Source: Bacteroidetes bacterium MedPE-SWsnd-G1
Lineage (GTDB): Bacteria > Bacteroidota > Bacteroidia > Flavobacteriales > Flavobacteriaceae
Length of the DNA stretch: 47,497 nt
Assembly: GCA_001874265.1 (NCBI GenBank)
Contig: MPDD01000020.1
Coordinates: 1-47,497 of the forward strand
Direction of reading: 5' to 3'
Position numbers and translations under genes: made by a program. The stretch's first letter is position 1. Every line of letters begins with the position of its first letter. Shown here one piece after another: positions 1 through 8,183 of this stretch. Under the pieces are notes generated by a model. The model was not told the DNA's origin, did no database searches, and worked only from the letters and a program-made list of their open reading frames with translations.

Positions 1-25
1 TCTATGAATTTAATTTTATGGGAAC

Positions 26-50
26 GCTAAAATGTTAGCCTATTTTTTTT
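26..50 (+). terminator. Weak intrinsic terminator of the upstream gene
   Basis: A 5-bp stem GCTAA/TTAGC with loop AATG is followed by a run of eight T. Stops in two frames fall within or just before the stem (positions 28-30 and 36-38), so this probably ends an upstream gene whose coding part is outside the window. The stem is short, so confidence is modest. Confidence 0.4.
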
Positions 51-112
51 AGGAATTATATTTTAATTGAAGAAAATTATGGTTTTTCTTTTTAAAAATA
101 GAAACGATACTA

Positions 113-142
113 TTGTATGGCAATAGGATTATGCTATTTTAG
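113..142 (+). promoter_or_regulatory. Promoter of menC-CPBP
   Basis: TTG at 113-115 is separated by 19 bases from TATTTTAG at 135-142, one mismatch from the Bacteroidota -7 element TAnnTTTG. The menC ATG is only 7 bases further, so the transcript would have a very short leader or none. Confidence 0.5.
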
Positions 143-149
143 CACTTAA

Positions 150-1187
150 ATGAAAGCAACTTTTCAAAAATACATCCTAAACTTTAAACAAGCAAGTGGA
201 ACCTCTAGAGGTGTTTTACGAACTAAGGAAACTTTTTTCATCATGTTGAATAATGGAGAAAAAACTGGAATAGGTGAGTGCGGATTATTCTATGGATTAA
301 GTGCTGATGATAGACCCGACTATGAGGAAAAACTGCAATGGCTTTGCGATAATATTCATTTAGAAAAGGCTCATTTATTATCAGAACTCATGGAGTTCCC
401 TTCCATACAATTTGGATTAGAACAGGCGCTGTTATCTATTAATGCTGAAGAGAGTTTTAATTTGTTTCCATCAAAATTTACAAGAGGAGAGGAAGGAATA
501 CCAATTAATGGATTGATTTGGATGGGTAGTGAATCATTTATGCAGCAACAGATTCGAGAAAAACTGAAAAATGGTTTCACAACAATTAAAATGAAAATTG
601 GAGCCATCGATTTTGAAACAGAACTGAAGTTGTTAAAATCTATTCGAAAAGAATTTAATTCCAAGGAAATTGAACTAAGAGTAGATGCAAATGGTGCTTT
701 TAATCCAGAAATTGCTTTGGAGAAAATAAAGCGTTTATCCGAACTAGAAATCCATTCTATAGAACAGCCTATAAAACAAGGGCAATCGGATAGTATGGCA
801 AAACTTTGTGAGCAAACACCACTTCCAATTGCATTAGATGAAGAATTAATTGGTGTTTTTGATGTAACAAAAAAGAAAGAATTACTACAAATAATTCGAC
901 CACAGTATATCATTTTGAAGCCAAGTTTAATCGGTGGGTTTGGAGGTAGTAAAGACTGGATAAGTATTTCAGAAGAACAAAATATTGGTTGGTGGATTAC
1001 ATCAGCTTTAGAAAGTAATATTGGTTTGAATGCTATTTCTCAATTTACCTATAATTTAGCGGTTAACGTGCCACAGGGATTAGGAACTGGAGGATTGTTT
1101 ACAAATAATATTGCAAGTCCATTAGAAGTAGATAAAGGAAAAATAAAATACAACCCAAATAAAAATTGGGTTTTAAACTTAAAATAG
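150..1187 (+). CDS. menC: o-Succinylbenzoate synthase MenC
   Basis: Enolase-superfamily enzyme that dehydrates SHCHC to o-succinylbenzoate in cytosolic menaquinone synthesis. The 345-residue protein has the expected landmarks: the KMKIG segment after TTI that carries the catalytic lysine pair, the metal-ligand strand LRVDANGAF, then SIEQPI and PIALDEE for the other two acidic ligands, and IILKPSLIGG with the second catalytic lysine. Length matches the family. The start sits directly behind a -7-like element and there is no better upstream start. The CPBP protease gene follows after one base, so the two are co-transcribed. menF, menD, menB and menE lie elsewhere in the window. Another enolase-superfamily role (dipeptide epimerase) is possible from motifs alone, but the menaquinone context argues for MenC. 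Confidence 0.9.
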   Translation: MKATFQKYILNFKQASGTSRGVLRTKETFFIMLNNGEKTGIGECGLFYGLSADDRPDYEEKLQWLCDNIHLEKAHLLSELMEFPSIQFGLEQALLSINAEESFNLFPSKFTRGEEGIPINGLIWMGSESFMQQQIREKLKNGFTTIKMKIGAIDFETELKLLKSIRKEFNSKEIELRVDANGAFNPEIALEKIKRLSELEIHSIEQPIKQGQSDSMAKLCEQTPLPIALDEELIGVFDVTKKKELLQIIRPQYIILKPSLIGGFGGSKDWISISEEQNIGWWITSALESNIGLNAISQFTYNLAVNVPQGLGTGGLFTNNIASPLEVDKGKIKYNPNKNWVLNLK

Positions 1188-1188
1188 A

Positions 1189-2118
1189 ATGAATTTTATA
1201 AAAAACGCATATTCAGGGAAAGTAGAGTGGTGGAGATATTTGGTTGGTACATTAATAATATTTTTGGCATGGCAATTAGTAGGTGTTTTACCATTCATGG
1301 GGGCAATTGGGTTCAAGGTTGCACGGGATGGTGATTTAAGTGTATTAGAAAATTTAACAACGGAATCTATGATGAACATTTTTGAGCCCAATCTAACATT
1401 GTTCTTAATGTTAATCTCATTTGCATTTGGCTTAGTTGGTGTATTTATTGTTTGCAAATATTTACATAAGCAGTCATTAAAGTCTTTAACAACTGCAAGA
1501 AAAGAAATAGATTGGAAAAGAGTTCGTTTTGCTTTTACTCTTTGGGGTACTGTTATCGTTGCAATGACAGCTTTAGCCTATTTTATGGCACCAGAAGATT
1601 TCATATGGAATTTTAAATTAGAAAAATTTATTCTTCTTGTCATAATTGGTATTTTACTTATTCCATTACAAACCAGTTTTGAAGAGTACTTTTTTAGAGG
1701 ATATTTAATGCAAGGATTGGGTGTAATTGCAAAAAACAGGTGGTTTCCATTAATTGTGACTTCTGTAGTTTTTGGTATGATGCATTTTTGGAATCCAGAG
1801 GTAGAGAAATTAGGACCAATAATAATGGTCTATTATATTGGTACTGGGCTATTCTTGGGAATTATTACTCTAATGGATGAAGGCATGGAATTAGCATTAG
1901 GTTTTCACGCAGCGAATAATTTAGTCGCTGCCCTTTTGGTAACTGCAGATTGGACAGTCTTCCAAACACATTCCATTTTAATCGATACTTCAGAACCGTC
2001 TGTAGGGTTTGATATTTTGATTCCGGTGGTGGTTATATTTCCAATTGTTTATTTGGTATTTGCTAAGAAATATAACTGGACTAATTGGCGTGATAAATTG
2101 ATTGGAAAGATAAATTAA
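1189..2118 (+). CDS. CPBP-family intramembrane metalloprotease
   Basis: Multi-pass membrane protein of the CPBP (CAAX protease / bacteriocin-processing, Abi) family. The three conserved motifs are present: SFEEYFFRG with the catalytic glutamate pair and arginine, FGMMHFWNP with the first conserved histidine, and LGFHAANN with the second. About eight hydrophobic segments can be read, beginning at roughly residue 18. The 309-residue length is normal for bacterial members. It begins one base after the menC stop and must share its transcript, an arrangement common in Flavobacteriaceae; no functional link to menaquinone synthesis can be read from sequence. Substrate unknown. Confidence 0.85.
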   Translation: MNFIKNAYSGKVEWWRYLVGTLIIFLAWQLVGVLPFMGAIGFKVARDGDLSVLENLTTESMMNIFEPNLTLFLMLISFAFGLVGVFIVCKYLHKQSLKSLTTARKEIDWKRVRFAFTLWGTVIVAMTALAYFMAPEDFIWNFKLEKFILLVIIGILLIPLQTSFEEYFFRGYLMQGLGVIAKNRWFPLIVTSVVFGMMHFWNPEVEKLGPIIMVYYIGTGLFLGIITLMDEGMELALGFHAANNLVAALLVTADWTVFQTHSILIDTSEPSVGFDILIPVVVIFPIVYLVFAKKYNWTNWRDKLIGKIN

Positions 2119-2372
2119 AATACAATTTTTAAGAATCATACCATTGTAAATGGAATCAATTTCATTTTAGAAGTTCACTTAATTTTACTTAAGGATGTAT
2201 ATCTACGTGCAAGTATAATTCAACTCTAGTTGATGAATGCTACTGAAATAAATCAACGATAAAATCAAAATCAGTTAATTAATGATTTAAAAACTAGGAG
2301 TTTAAAGGAATATTTTATATATTTGGACAAGTAAATTGTTAGAAAAGATTGAATTAATTGTTTGAAAAAGAG
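2119..2372. other. Non-coding spacer between convergent genes
   Basis: The gap between the CPBP gene and the DUF3857 gene is about 300 bases. No reading frame of convincing length was seen. It holds a small inverted repeat CCATT-GTA-AATGG (2141-2153) and a perfect -7-like TATATTTG on the plus strand at 2318-2325 without a matching TTG, some 50 bases before the strong terminator. See the findings for the possibility of a short transcript. Confidence 0.4.
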
Positions 2373-2412
2373 AAGAAGTAGTCATGAGTTATTAATGACT
2401 ACTTCTTTTTTT
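2373..2412. terminator. Bidirectional intrinsic terminator
   Basis: A perfect 13-bp stem (2373-2385 with 2395-2407) with a 9-base loop. On the plus strand a run of T continues to 2412; on the minus strand the stem is followed by CTCTTTTTC. It lies between the convergent CPBP and DUF3857 genes and can end both transcripts. Confidence 0.85.
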
Positions 2413-2421
2413 GTTTCAATA

Positions 2422-4347
2422 TTACTCTTCTGTAAATAGAATTGCAGCCTTGTTAAAGTCACTTGCAGCATTTATAACTTCTCTAAAACCTTCGTATTTT
2501 TCAATAGGGTACTCATTTACACGGTATGATTCTTCAATTGTAATGGTAATTTTACTGTCTTCGATTTCGTAGGAAGAATTCCAATAACACAACTTTTTAC
2601 CATCAATAATTAATTCTTTATTAATTACGAGTGATTCCAATCCGTCTGTAGCGTATCCTTCTGGAATGTTTACAATTATTTCGTAATTGTACTGATTAGG
2701 ATATTGCATTTCTATTGGATTTGCACGCTCCTTCTCTTGATATAATTCACTTTGAATTCCAATTATTTTACCAATTTCGAAAATATAACTACCACCAGCA
2801 TCCTGCAATAAACTAGAAGATTCTATCGTGCTTTTTACAATATATGGGAGGTTGTATTCCGTTTGGTTCATGTCTTCATTTTCTAATTCTAATTTGGTGA
2901 CATTTTTACCTTCTATACCAGAACCAGTTAAATAGTCTTCAAATTGTTTCTTAGCATCTCCTGTCATCAAAGCCATGTATGCTCTGTTTTGAACACCCCA
3001 ATGCCCGTAATATTCTTGATATTCATCTACAATTGCATTGTCAAAATCTTCGGAAAAATTGATATCCATATTTCTTACGATATGACTGTAATCTGGATCG
3101 TTTTGTACAATTTTTCTAAAATCATATGCTAATTCTTGATTGATGAAAAGGCCATTATTTCCCAATATGTTAGTTGGTGCTTCGCTTACTCTGTAGTCAA
3201 TTCTATTTGGTGATATATATTGCTTAATATACGGTAGGTAGATTAAAAACTCTCTTAGAGCGTTTGGGTTGTAGTAATCTGGATCAAATCTATGCGTATA
3301 CCTATTAGCCGTAATAACCATTTCATACTCTAGCTTTAGCGCCACTAAAAAATGCGCATAGACCTTTAAAATACCAATTTCACTTGCACTTCTGTTTTGA
3401 AGAATATAATCGATTTCTTCTAACTGCTGATTGCGATTGTCAACTACTGTGAAATTACTTTTAATGAAATTATCTAATCGTGCTGCTTTTTCAAAATCAG
3501 AAAGTTCTTCACCTTCTTTCATTATGTTTTTACGAATTTCATCTATAACCACCTTCTGAATTTGAACCGGAAACAATCCTTGAGATATATTACCAACTAC
3601 GTTAGACCAAAGTAATTCTTGAGTTATATCTGGGTTCCCAAAACATTGATATGCAACGTAAATTCTATTAGCCTCTGTTGCGGAATATTCCTCTTCAGCC
3701 ACCGGTTTTATATTGGTAACAACTAATTCTTCAACCAATTTATTTTCTAAATAAGTACGTTCAAATTCTTGCTCGGTATTATACGTTTTAATAGAACCCA
3801 ATAAGTTGTTGGTAATATAAACCATCTCTGCACGTTTTATATAAAAATTGCTTTGGATGATTTCAGTTCCAAACGGAGAATATTCTTTTTCTAAGGTATA
3901 TAAAACTTCAATTTCTGAACCATTTTGCGCTCCTTCAATGGCAAAAATTTCAAAATCGCCATAGTCTTCTACGTTTTCAATCTGTTTAATATTATCCTCG
4001 TTTAAATTGGTGATACTTCCATCTTTTGCAATAGTTCTCGCCTTAATATTCATTAGTTTAGAGCCTCTATGCATTGGAATATAAACCTGATTATGTCTTT
4101 GAATTCCAACTTCGTCATTAACTTTAGTAATGGTATGAATTGTCTCGTAGATATTAATGTTCTTCGTTAATTCTGATTGATAGAACTCAACAACTTTACG
4201 TTTTAATATGCCTACAGAAGACTCCTTTTGTTCATATGAGTTTAATGTGTGCTGTTCTGGAGTTGACTCCCAGTCGTAAGTTTTATAGTATTGTGCGTTT
4301 AGTGCAGAAGCACAAATTAGAAATACGAATATGAATAGGTTTCTCAT
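2422..4347 (-). CDS. Secreted DUF3857 protein with degenerate transglutaminase fold
   Basis: Signal peptide at residues 1-18 (hydrophobic run ending ALNA-Q), so exported. Residues about 60-270 resemble DUF3857 and about 280-390 occupy the place of a transglutaminase-like domain, as in the tandem paralogue encoded just upstream. Compared with that paralogue the catalytic residues are missing: the segment equivalent to YGDCKD reads SASEIG (about 321-326, Cys replaced by Ile), the equivalent of VDNHM reads PNALR (no His) and the equivalent of FLDATD reads YISPNR (no Asp). It is therefore probably a non-catalytic partner or binding protein. It is the second gene of a two-gene operon, 6 bases after the first. 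Substrate unknown. Confidence 0.75.
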   Translation of the reverse strand: MRNLFIFVFLICASALNAQYYKTYDWESTPEQHTLNSYEQKESSVGILKRKVVEFYQSELTKNINIYETIHTITKVNDEVGIQRHNQVYIPMHRGSKLMNIKARTIAKDGSITNLNEDNIKQIENVEDYGDFEIFAIEGAQNGSEIEVLYTLEKEYSPFGTEIIQSNFYIKRAEMVYITNNLLGSIKTYNTEQEFERTYLENKLVEELVVTNIKPVAEEEYSATEANRIYVAYQCFGNPDITQELLWSNVVGNISQGLFPVQIQKVVIDEIRKNIMKEGEELSDFEKAARLDNFIKSNFTVVDNRNQQLEEIDYILQNRSASEIGILKVYAHFLVALKLEYEMVITANRYTHRFDPDYYNPNALREFLIYLPYIKQYISPNRIDYRVSEAPTNILGNNGLFINQELAYDFRKIVQNDPDYSHIVRNMDINFSEDFDNAIVDEYQEYYGHWGVQNRAYMALMTGDAKKQFEDYLTGSGIEGKNVTKLELENEDMNQTEYNLPYIVKSTIESSSLLQDAGGSYIFEIGKIIGIQSELYQEKERANPIEMQYPNQYNYEIIVNIPEGYATDGLESLVINKELIIDGKKLCYWNSSYEIEDSKITITIEESYRVNEYPIEKYEGFREVINAASDFNKAAILFTEE

Positions 4348-4353
4348 GTGTGA

Positions 4354-6243
4354 TTATTTTTTTTCTAGTAAAATGCTCTTTTTGTATACCTTCAATAAAT
4401 TTTTTATGAAAGTGTTATATTCTTCAAATTCTTCATTTTGAAGGGCAATGGTATTAATATAAATCTGTTGCGTAACTTTAAGTTTATTTCCCTCGAAAGA
4501 ATATTGGAAAGAATAGCCATATTTTTCTTGTTCATTAGCATTGTTTTTAGGAATGCTTTTTAATTCATAACCTTCAGGAATAGTAATTGTTGTAATATAT
4601 TTTCTTTTTAATTTATGTTTAAATTCTTTCCCAAATTTTTGAGTTTCCAAGTCAATTTTATCATTTGATAAAGGCTTTTCTAAATTAGGGTTTATTATTA
4701 GTTTACTTCCAATTGATCTAACATAATTTTCAATTTCAACATCGTAAGAAGTCGTATATGAATTATTAACTGCAGTGTCCTTTAGGTCAATATTTGAATA
4801 AGTCGCTTTGTTGTTGCCAATAATAAATTTAGAACTTAAAAATTCAGAAGGAGATTTGTCATCTTTATTTCTTTTTACATCTACAATAAAATCAATCAAA
4901 TCATAACCCGTTAGCGATCTTTTGCTCGATGCTTGAACAACACCATTTTCTATCTGTATTGATGTTTCTACTTTGGTCGTACTTTTTTCCTTTTCTTGAA
5001 TAGGAACCACAACAATAGTATAATTGTCTTTGCTCTTACCTACTAATGCCTCTTTACCTTGTGTAAATGAACTAGGCATACCATAAGGAACATAACTATC
5101 GGTAGCATCTAAGAAAATAATTTCTCCATTAATCAGGGCTATAGTTATCATATGATTGTCGACAATAGGAGTTGGAACTTCATTATAAGAATAAGGTCTG
5201 TCTCTAGTGCCAATCCAGGTATGATATGCTTCAATGCCAACATGGTTTAACATCAAATAAAGCAAATTAGCCATGTCTTTACAATCTCCATATTTTTTTT
5301 CGTAAACATTTTCTCCTCCTCTAGGAATAAAACCACCTAGTCCATCTTCAAAAGCAACATATGTAATGTTTTGTTGTACCCAATTAAAAATAGCCTCTGC
5401 TTTCTCGGCATCCGAATTTAAATTTTCGGTAATAGAGTTTGCTATAGCATAAACATCAGTTAAGTCACCATTCTCTACTTGTTCAACTAGCGAAGCATAC
5501 CAAGAATATAAATCTGGTAATCCGCCTAAAACTTTGGTAGTTTTTCGTTTTATCTTATAACTTTTAATGTATGGAATAATATGAGGTAAATAATTTAACA
5601 CCGATAAACTACCGGACTCTTTACGGAATTGCCCTATGTTTTTAGCAGACCAAGTATAAACAGTAGATTTTTTCAATTCTTTTTTCTCAAATTCAATTGA
5701 AATAGCATCTAAATTGAATGATTTAAAACCAATTTCAACACCCTTTGGAACCTCAATGGTATACGTAGCTTCTTTTGTTGGTACATAAGTTCCGAACCTA
5801 AACGCACCTAAAAAATGAGGGTCCTTTATGTTTTCTGTATAGGACATTGTAGTTTCTGCACCTTTACCAACAGCCGGAAATATAAAATTTATAGATTGTT
5901 GGTCGCTAAAGAAAACACTTCCTCCAAATTGATCTTTTGTCTCAAAATGATCTACTTCAATTTTCGATTTTGTAACAGGATTTTCTGTAAAAGCCTCTAA
6001 ATTGTCAATAGTGGTGAAACCGTCAAAATGAATAAACTCACTTGCAAACATTAAAGCGTTGCTAGAGTTGTATTTGGCCTTTTCATAAACCTCATTCGCT
6101 ATTTTTAATTCATCATTTTCAATATTTATTTTTAAATGATGACTTCTCTTAATAAAGTAATAGTCTTCATTTTCAAAATCAATAACATCTTGAGACCAAC
6201 ATATCGGCCCTAAGAAAAGTAAGAATAAAAGTAATTTTTGCAT
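4354..6243 (-). CDS. Secreted DUF3857 and transglutaminase-like protein
   Basis: Signal peptide at residues 1-17 (MQKLLLFLLFLGPICWSQ). An N-terminal DUF3857 domain spans about 40-240, followed by a transglutaminase-like cysteine-protease fold at about 270-400 with a complete triad: C321 in KYGDCKDMANLL, H364 in VDNHM, D379 in FLDATD. A C-terminal beta-rich region (about 430-629) completes the common DUF3857-TGc-DUF3858 layout. Likely a periplasmic or surface peptidase or amidase; the substrate cannot be told from sequence. It is first in an operon with its degenerate paralogue and has a strong promoter upstream. Confidence 0.85.
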   Translation of the reverse strand: MQKLLLFLLFLGPICWSQDVIDFENEDYYFIKRSHHLKINIENDELKIANEVYEKAKYNSSNALMFASEFIHFDGFTTIDNLEAFTENPVTKSKIEVDHFETKDQFGGSVFFSDQQSINFIFPAVGKGAETTMSYTENIKDPHFLGAFRFGTYVPTKEATYTIEVPKGVEIGFKSFNLDAISIEFEKKELKKSTVYTWSAKNIGQFRKESGSLSVLNYLPHIIPYIKSYKIKRKTTKVLGGLPDLYSWYASLVEQVENGDLTDVYAIANSITENLNSDAEKAEAIFNWVQQNITYVAFEDGLGGFIPRGGENVYEKKYGDCKDMANLLYLMLNHVGIEAYHTWIGTRDRPYSYNEVPTPIVDNHMITIALINGEIIFLDATDSYVPYGMPSSFTQGKEALVGKSKDNYTIVVVPIQEKEKSTTKVETSIQIENGVVQASSKRSLTGYDLIDFIVDVKRNKDDKSPSEFLSSKFIIGNNKATYSNIDLKDTAVNNSYTTSYDVEIENYVRSIGSKLIINPNLEKPLSNDKIDLETQKFGKEFKHKLKRKYITTITIPEGYELKSIPKNNANEQEKYGYSFQYSFEGNKLKVTQQIYINTIALQNEEFEEYNTFIKNLLKVYKKSILLEKK

Positions 6244-6261
6244 CTAAAATTTATTGGTTTC

Positions 6262-6292
6262 CAAATATATTGCTAATTACAAATTTGAACAA
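6262..6292 (-). promoter_or_regulatory. Promoter of the DUF3857 operon
   Basis: On the minus strand TTG (6290-6292), 20 bases, then TATATTTG (6262-6269): an exact match to TTG-N20-TAnnTTTG. The ATG at 6243 follows 18 bases after the -7 box. Confidence 0.8.
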
Positions 6293-6374
6293 TTGTAAGT
6301 TAACTAATTAAGAAAAATTTATCGTTTCTATAAATAGAAATCAATAGTTATACCAATTTTTGTTTATTTGCAGT

Positions 6375-7394
6375 ATGCAATTTCTACCGCATCCATCTTT
6401 TAAAATTACTTTTTTATCTATTAGTGTTAAAAAAGAAGTTGAACAATTTTTAGAATTATTTCTTGATGATTCTAAAGTAATTCAATTGCAAACATCTGGT
6501 TCTACAGGTATTCCTAAACTTATTGAAGTTGAAAAGAGATATATGTTAAACTCAGCCAAGGCAACTGGCTCCTTTTTTGGTTTGGTTGAAAAGACAACAG
6601 CGTTATTGTGCATGAATCCTTCATATATTGGTGGTAAAATGATGTTGGTTAGAGCGATGGTTTTAGGATGGAAACTTGATGTAATTGAGCCCAGTAGTAA
6701 TCCGTTGAAAGCAATGGATAAATCATATGATTTTAGTGCTATGGTGCCTTTACAGGTGCAAAATTCGATAACTGAATTAGATAAAATAAAAAAGTTAATC
6801 ATTGGTGGGGGAGAGGTATCACATCAATTAGCACAACTATTAGAAAATGTTTCGACCGAATGCTTCGCAACGTATGGTATGACAGAAACCGTTTCTCATA
6901 TTGCTGTAAGGAAGATTAATCATAGGGTAGAGGCGTCAAAATCCGAATTTATATTGCTTCCTGGTATCAGGATTTCTAAAGACGATCGAGATTGCCTACG
7001 AATTGAAGCGCCGGAAATTACAAGTGAAATTGTTGCTACCAATGATATTGTAACGATAACTTCAGATAATTCTTTTGAATGGTTGGGGCGTTATGATAAT
7101 GTGATTAATTCCGGAGGTGTGAAATTACATCCCGAGCGTATTGAAAAAAAAATAGAACAATTTATTGAGCAACCTTTTTTTGTGACTGGTATTTCTGATT
7201 CGGTTTTAGGTCAGAAGTTGATACTTATTATTGAAGGTGAAATAAACGAGAATGTCATTCTGAGCGAAGTGAAGACTATTAATACGCTTAATAAATATGA
7301 AATTCCTAAAGAAGTTTATACGGTTCCAAACTTTATAAAAACAGAGACAAAAAAAATCCAACGTAAGAAAACATTGGATTTATTAAAATTGTAG
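6375..7394 (+). CDS. menE: o-Succinylbenzoate-CoA ligase MenE (short form)
   Basis: Acyl-adenylating enzyme that activates o-succinylbenzoate with CoA and ATP in menaquinone synthesis. It shows the phosphate-binding motif TSGSTGIPK, the adenylate motif YGMTE, the hinge region GRYDNVINSGG, and a C-terminal KTETKKIQRKKTL carrying the lysine needed for adenylation. At 339 residues it is much shorter than the usual 450-500 because the N-terminal subdomain is reduced, which is typical of Bacteroidota MenE. The frame can be opened at a TTG at 6360, but that lies inside a -7-like TTTATTTG (6363-6370), so ATG 6375 is chosen. It converges on yebC with 10 bases between stops. Substrate assignment rests on the small size and the presence of the rest of the pathway. 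Confidence 0.85.
   Translation: MQFLPHPSFKITFLSISVKKEVEQFLELFLDDSKVIQLQTSGSTGIPKLIEVEKRYMLNSAKATGSFFGLVEKTTALLCMNPSYIGGKMMLVRAMVLGWKLDVIEPSSNPLKAMDKSYDFSAMVPLQVQNSITELDKIKKLIIGGGEVSHQLAQLLENVSTECFATYGMTETVSHIAVRKINHRVEASKSEFILLPGIRISKDDRDCLRIEAPEITSEIVATNDIVTITSDNSFEWLGRYDNVINSGGVKLHPERIEKKIEQFIEQPFFVTGISDSVLGQKLILIIEGEINENVILSEVKTINTLNKYEIPKEVYTVPNFIKTETKKIQRKKTLDLLKL
7349..7381 (-). terminator. Intrinsic terminator of yebC, inside menE
   Basis: Read on the minus strand, stem AAATCCAA/TTGGATTT (7374-7381 with 7354-7361, 12-base loop) is followed by an eight-U tract (7349-7356, three of its bases shared with the stem). It begins 23 bases after the yebC stop and lies in the last codons of menE on the opposite strand. 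Confidence 0.6.
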
Positions 7395-7404
7395 TAAAGT
7401 AAAA

Positions 7405-8121
7405 TTACATTTCCATAGAATGATAAACGTTTTGAACATCGTCATCTTCTTCTAATTTTTCTAGTAATTTTTCAACGTCCGCTTGTTGTTCTTCTCCTAA
7501 TTTGTTAGTAGTTGTCGGAATTCGTTCAAACCCTGAAGAAACAATCTCTACATTGTTATCTTCAAAGAAACTTTGAATAGCACCAAATTGTTCAAAAGGA
7601 GCATAGATTATGACACCTTCTTCATCAACAAATATTTCCTCTACTTCAAAATCAATTAATTCCAGTTCTAGTTCTTCCATATCTACCGTAATATCTTCTT
7701 TTTTTACAGTAAAATTACAAGTATGATCAAACATAAAAACAACCGAACCAGAGGTTCCTAGGTTTCCATCGCACTTATTAAAAGCAGCACGCACATTGGC
7801 AACGGTTCTGTTATTATTGTCAGTTGCTGTTTCTACAACTACAGCAATTCCATGAGGTGCATAGCCCTCAAATAATGTTTCTTTATAGTTAGCGGTGTCT
7901 TTGTCGGTGGCTTTTTTAATGGCGCGGGCAACGTTATCTTTAGGCATGTTTGCTGCCTTTGCATTTTGTATGACTGCACGCAATCTAGAATTTGTATCAG
8001 GATTTGGGCCCCCTTCTTTCACAGCCATTACAATATCCTTTCCAATTCTTGTAAACGTTTTTGCCATTGCAGACCAACGTTTCATTTTTCTTGCTTTCCT
8101 AAATTCAAATGCTCTTCCCAT
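7405..8121 (-). CDS. yebC: YebC/PmpR-family protein
   Basis: 238-residue member of the YebC/TACO1 family. The N-terminus MGRAFEFRKARKMKRWSAMAK and the run FTRIGKDI...GGPNPDTNSRLR are the family signature; DNKNRT-like DNNNRTVANVR and the acidic C-terminal domain are also present. Members have been described as transcription regulators and, more recently for some, as translation factors that relieve stalling at difficult sequences; which applies here is not visible. It follows the acyl-CoA carboxylase gene by 62 bases and has its own promoter-like sequence, and ends at an intrinsic terminator embedded in menE. Confidence 0.92.
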   Translation of the reverse strand: MGRAFEFRKARKMKRWSAMAKTFTRIGKDIVMAVKEGGPNPDTNSRLRAVIQNAKAANMPKDNVARAIKKATDKDTANYKETLFEGYAPHGIAVVVETATDNNNRTVANVRAAFNKCDGNLGTSGSVVFMFDHTCNFTVKKEDITVDMEELELELIDFEVEEIFVDEEGVIIYAPFEQFGAIQSFFEDNNVEIVSSGFERIPTTTNKLGEEQQADVEKLLEKLEEDDDVQNVYHSMEM

Positions 8122-8150
8122 TTCTAACTATAATCAAATTTTTGTGTTGC

Positions 8151-8181
8151 CAAATTTCTGTTTTTTTATCCTATTTTACAA
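8151..8181 (-). promoter_or_regulatory. Promoter of yebC
   Basis: On the minus strand TTG (8179-8181), 20 bases, GAAATTTG (8151-8158), seven of eight bases of the -7 consensus with ideal spacing, in the 62-base gap before yebC. Confidence 0.45.
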
Positions 8182-8183
8182 CC

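Noticed and set aside
1..38. Tail of an upstream gene such as menA
   Set aside because: Two frames end here (28-30 and 36-38) but fewer than 13 codons are visible, too few to decide frame or product.
371..913. Long open frame antisense to menC, and many similar antisense frames
   Set aside because: They lie wholly inside well-identified genes, have no recognisable protein features and arise from the codon bias of an AT-rich genome.
6360..6374. TTG start for menE
   Set aside because: It lies in a -7-like TTTATTTG; the ATG at 6375 gives a natural N-terminus.
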